A DNA stretch of 64,000 nt from NCBI RefSeq assembly GCF_002294725.1, contig NZ_NSFT01000013.1:62001-126000 (forward strand), in the 5' to 3' direction. The notes under the pieces are model-generated. The model saw only the letters and a list, made by a program, of their open reading frames with translations, was not told the origin of the DNA and ran no database searches. Positions 63,342 through 64,000 of this stretch are shown here, piece by piece (the stretch's first letter is position 1; every line of letters begins with the position of its first letter). A program made the translations under genes and the position numbers. The stretch is from Mesorhizobium sp. WSM4313 (GTDB lineage Bacteria; Pseudomonadota; Alphaproteobacteria; Rhizobiales; Rhizobiaceae).

Positions 63342-64000
63342 ATGGAACAGCGCCTGAAAGACAAATATCCGGGCTTGTCTTCCTACAAGGATCGGCATGG
63401 CACGACGCGGTGGCGCTACCGCGCCAACGGACGTCTGGTAACGCTGCCCGCACCGAACGATGTAGGTTTCAAGGAAGCCTATCAAGCCGCGGTCGAGGGC
63501 CGGAAAATCCACAAAGCGCTGGTTGTGACGATGCCGGGTGCTGCCTTGCCGGGAACCTTCGGTGCGGCGGGGCAGAGATTGAAGGCATCGGTCAAGTGGC
63601 TCGCCCATGATGAGAGTACGAAATTCAAGAACAGCCGTCTGATCGAGGAATTTCTGGGCCTGCGGGTTGTCGATGACCACCCCCTTACGTGGCGCGATGT
63701 GCCTGTTAAGAACCTGCGGCGAGTGCACGTCGAGGAGCTTTTGGGACGCTTCATCGCGACACCACACAAGGCTAAGCACCTGCTGGTCGCGATACGCAAA
63801 CTCGTCAATGTCGCGATACGCCTGGATTGGATCGAAATCGATCCCACCGCAGCTGTGGAATGGCGTCCCGCCTACACAGGCTGGAAGGCTTGGCCAAGCG
63901 AAGCAATGCAGAAGTTTGAACAGCGCTGGCCGCTCGGGACGGCTGCGCGCACCTGCTATGGCCTCGCGCTTTGGCTGGGCAATCGTCGCGGCGATGTCGC
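63342..64000 (+). CDS. Phage-type tyrosine site-specific recombinase (partial, N-terminus)
   Basis: The ATG at 63342 opens a frame that continues beyond the window, with 219 codons visible: DKYPGLSSYKDRHGTTRWRY, VTLPAPNDVGFKEAYQAAVE, then the N-terminal SAM-like core-binding region (AKHLLVAIRKLVNVAIRLDW) and the start of the catalytic domain (ARTCYGLALWLGNRRGDV with the first Arg region). Catalytic Tyr is outside the window. With the HTH gene upstream it is a typical integration module of a prophage or genomic island. Confidence 0.88.
   Translation, partial: MEQRLKDKYPGLSSYKDRHGTTRWRYRANGRLVTLPAPNDVGFKEAYQAAVEGRKIHKALVVTMPGAALPGTFGAAGQRLKASVKWLAHDESTKFKNSRLIEEFLGLRVVDDHPLTWRDVPVKNLRRVHVEELLGRFIATPHKAKHLLVAIRKLVNVAIRLDWIEIDPTAAVEWRPAYTGWKAWPSEAMQKFEQRWPLGTAARTCYGLALWLGNRRGDV

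Overview
The window looks like chromosome from a high-GC alphaproteobacterium of the Hyphomicrobiales, most probably Mesorhizobium or a close relative. The support is a DUF768 gene, two SOS boxes of the alphaproteobacterial GTTC-N7-GTTC type, the imuA-imuB-dnaE2 mutagenesis cassette, an HWE histidine kinase, DUF6499/DUF2285, DUF3606, DUF1419 and DUF3085 families, and a ribose-type sugar ABC operon. No rRNA, tRNA, CRISPR array or intact insertion sequence was recognised.

Layout. (1) 1-9.5 kb: a sugar or sugar-acid catabolic locus of unknown substrate. It has oxidoreductases, an ABM monooxygenase, a PfkB kinase, an RpiR regulator and a TIM-barrel isomerase on the minus strand, then a LysR regulator and a divergent RbsB/RbsA/RbsC-type transporter. 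The permease is destroyed: its 5' part, a piece of an amidohydrolase gene and its inverted 3' part lie side by side. (2) 9.6-12.9 kb: c-di-GMP and signalling genes (PilZ, membrane diguanylate cyclase, response regulator). (3) 12.9-18.2 kb: an accessory stretch with several frameshifted genes (DUF6499-DUF2285, a secreted protein, an Mrr-like nuclease), two XRE regulators and a CsbD stress protein. (4) 18.3-34.1 kb: a DNA repair and mutagenesis region. A LexA box precedes imuA-imuB-dnaE2. LigD and an exonuclease III follow further on, then two divergent SRAP (YedK/HMCES) genes around a second LexA box, and dinB. The dnaE2-DUF3606-ligD junction exists twice, each copy having lost what the other keeps. 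Between the copies lie a second CsbD gene, a cardiolipin synthase and small membrane proteins. (5) 34.1-46.6 kb: a minus-strand block of plasmid/ICE type (ArdC antirestriction, ParB-like, 1702-residue methylase-helicase, DUF3085, DUF1419, DUF3991-Toprim) that begins inside the 3' end of dinB and replaces its normal C-terminus. (6) 46.6-55.8 kb: cold-shock protein, many small rhizobial hypothetical genes, CIRCE-controlled groESL, and a transglutaminase. (7) 56-62.6 kb: TetR with a clear operator and divergent SDR and MDR oxidoreductases, then a CheB-CheR-PAS-HWE kinase fusion with its response regulator. (8) 62.8-64 kb: a 105-bp repeat also present at 49.7 kb, an AlpA-like HTH gene and a tyrosine recombinase cut by the window edge.

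How it works together: the best-supported functional unit is the SOS-inducible set (ImuA/ImuB/DnaE2 translesion synthesis, DinB, SRAP abasic-site proteins) beside LigD and ExoIII, which suggests a damage-tolerance island that has been rearranged by duplication and invaded by a mobile block. Breakage is concentrated in accessory genes, while the repair, chaperone and signalling genes are intact.
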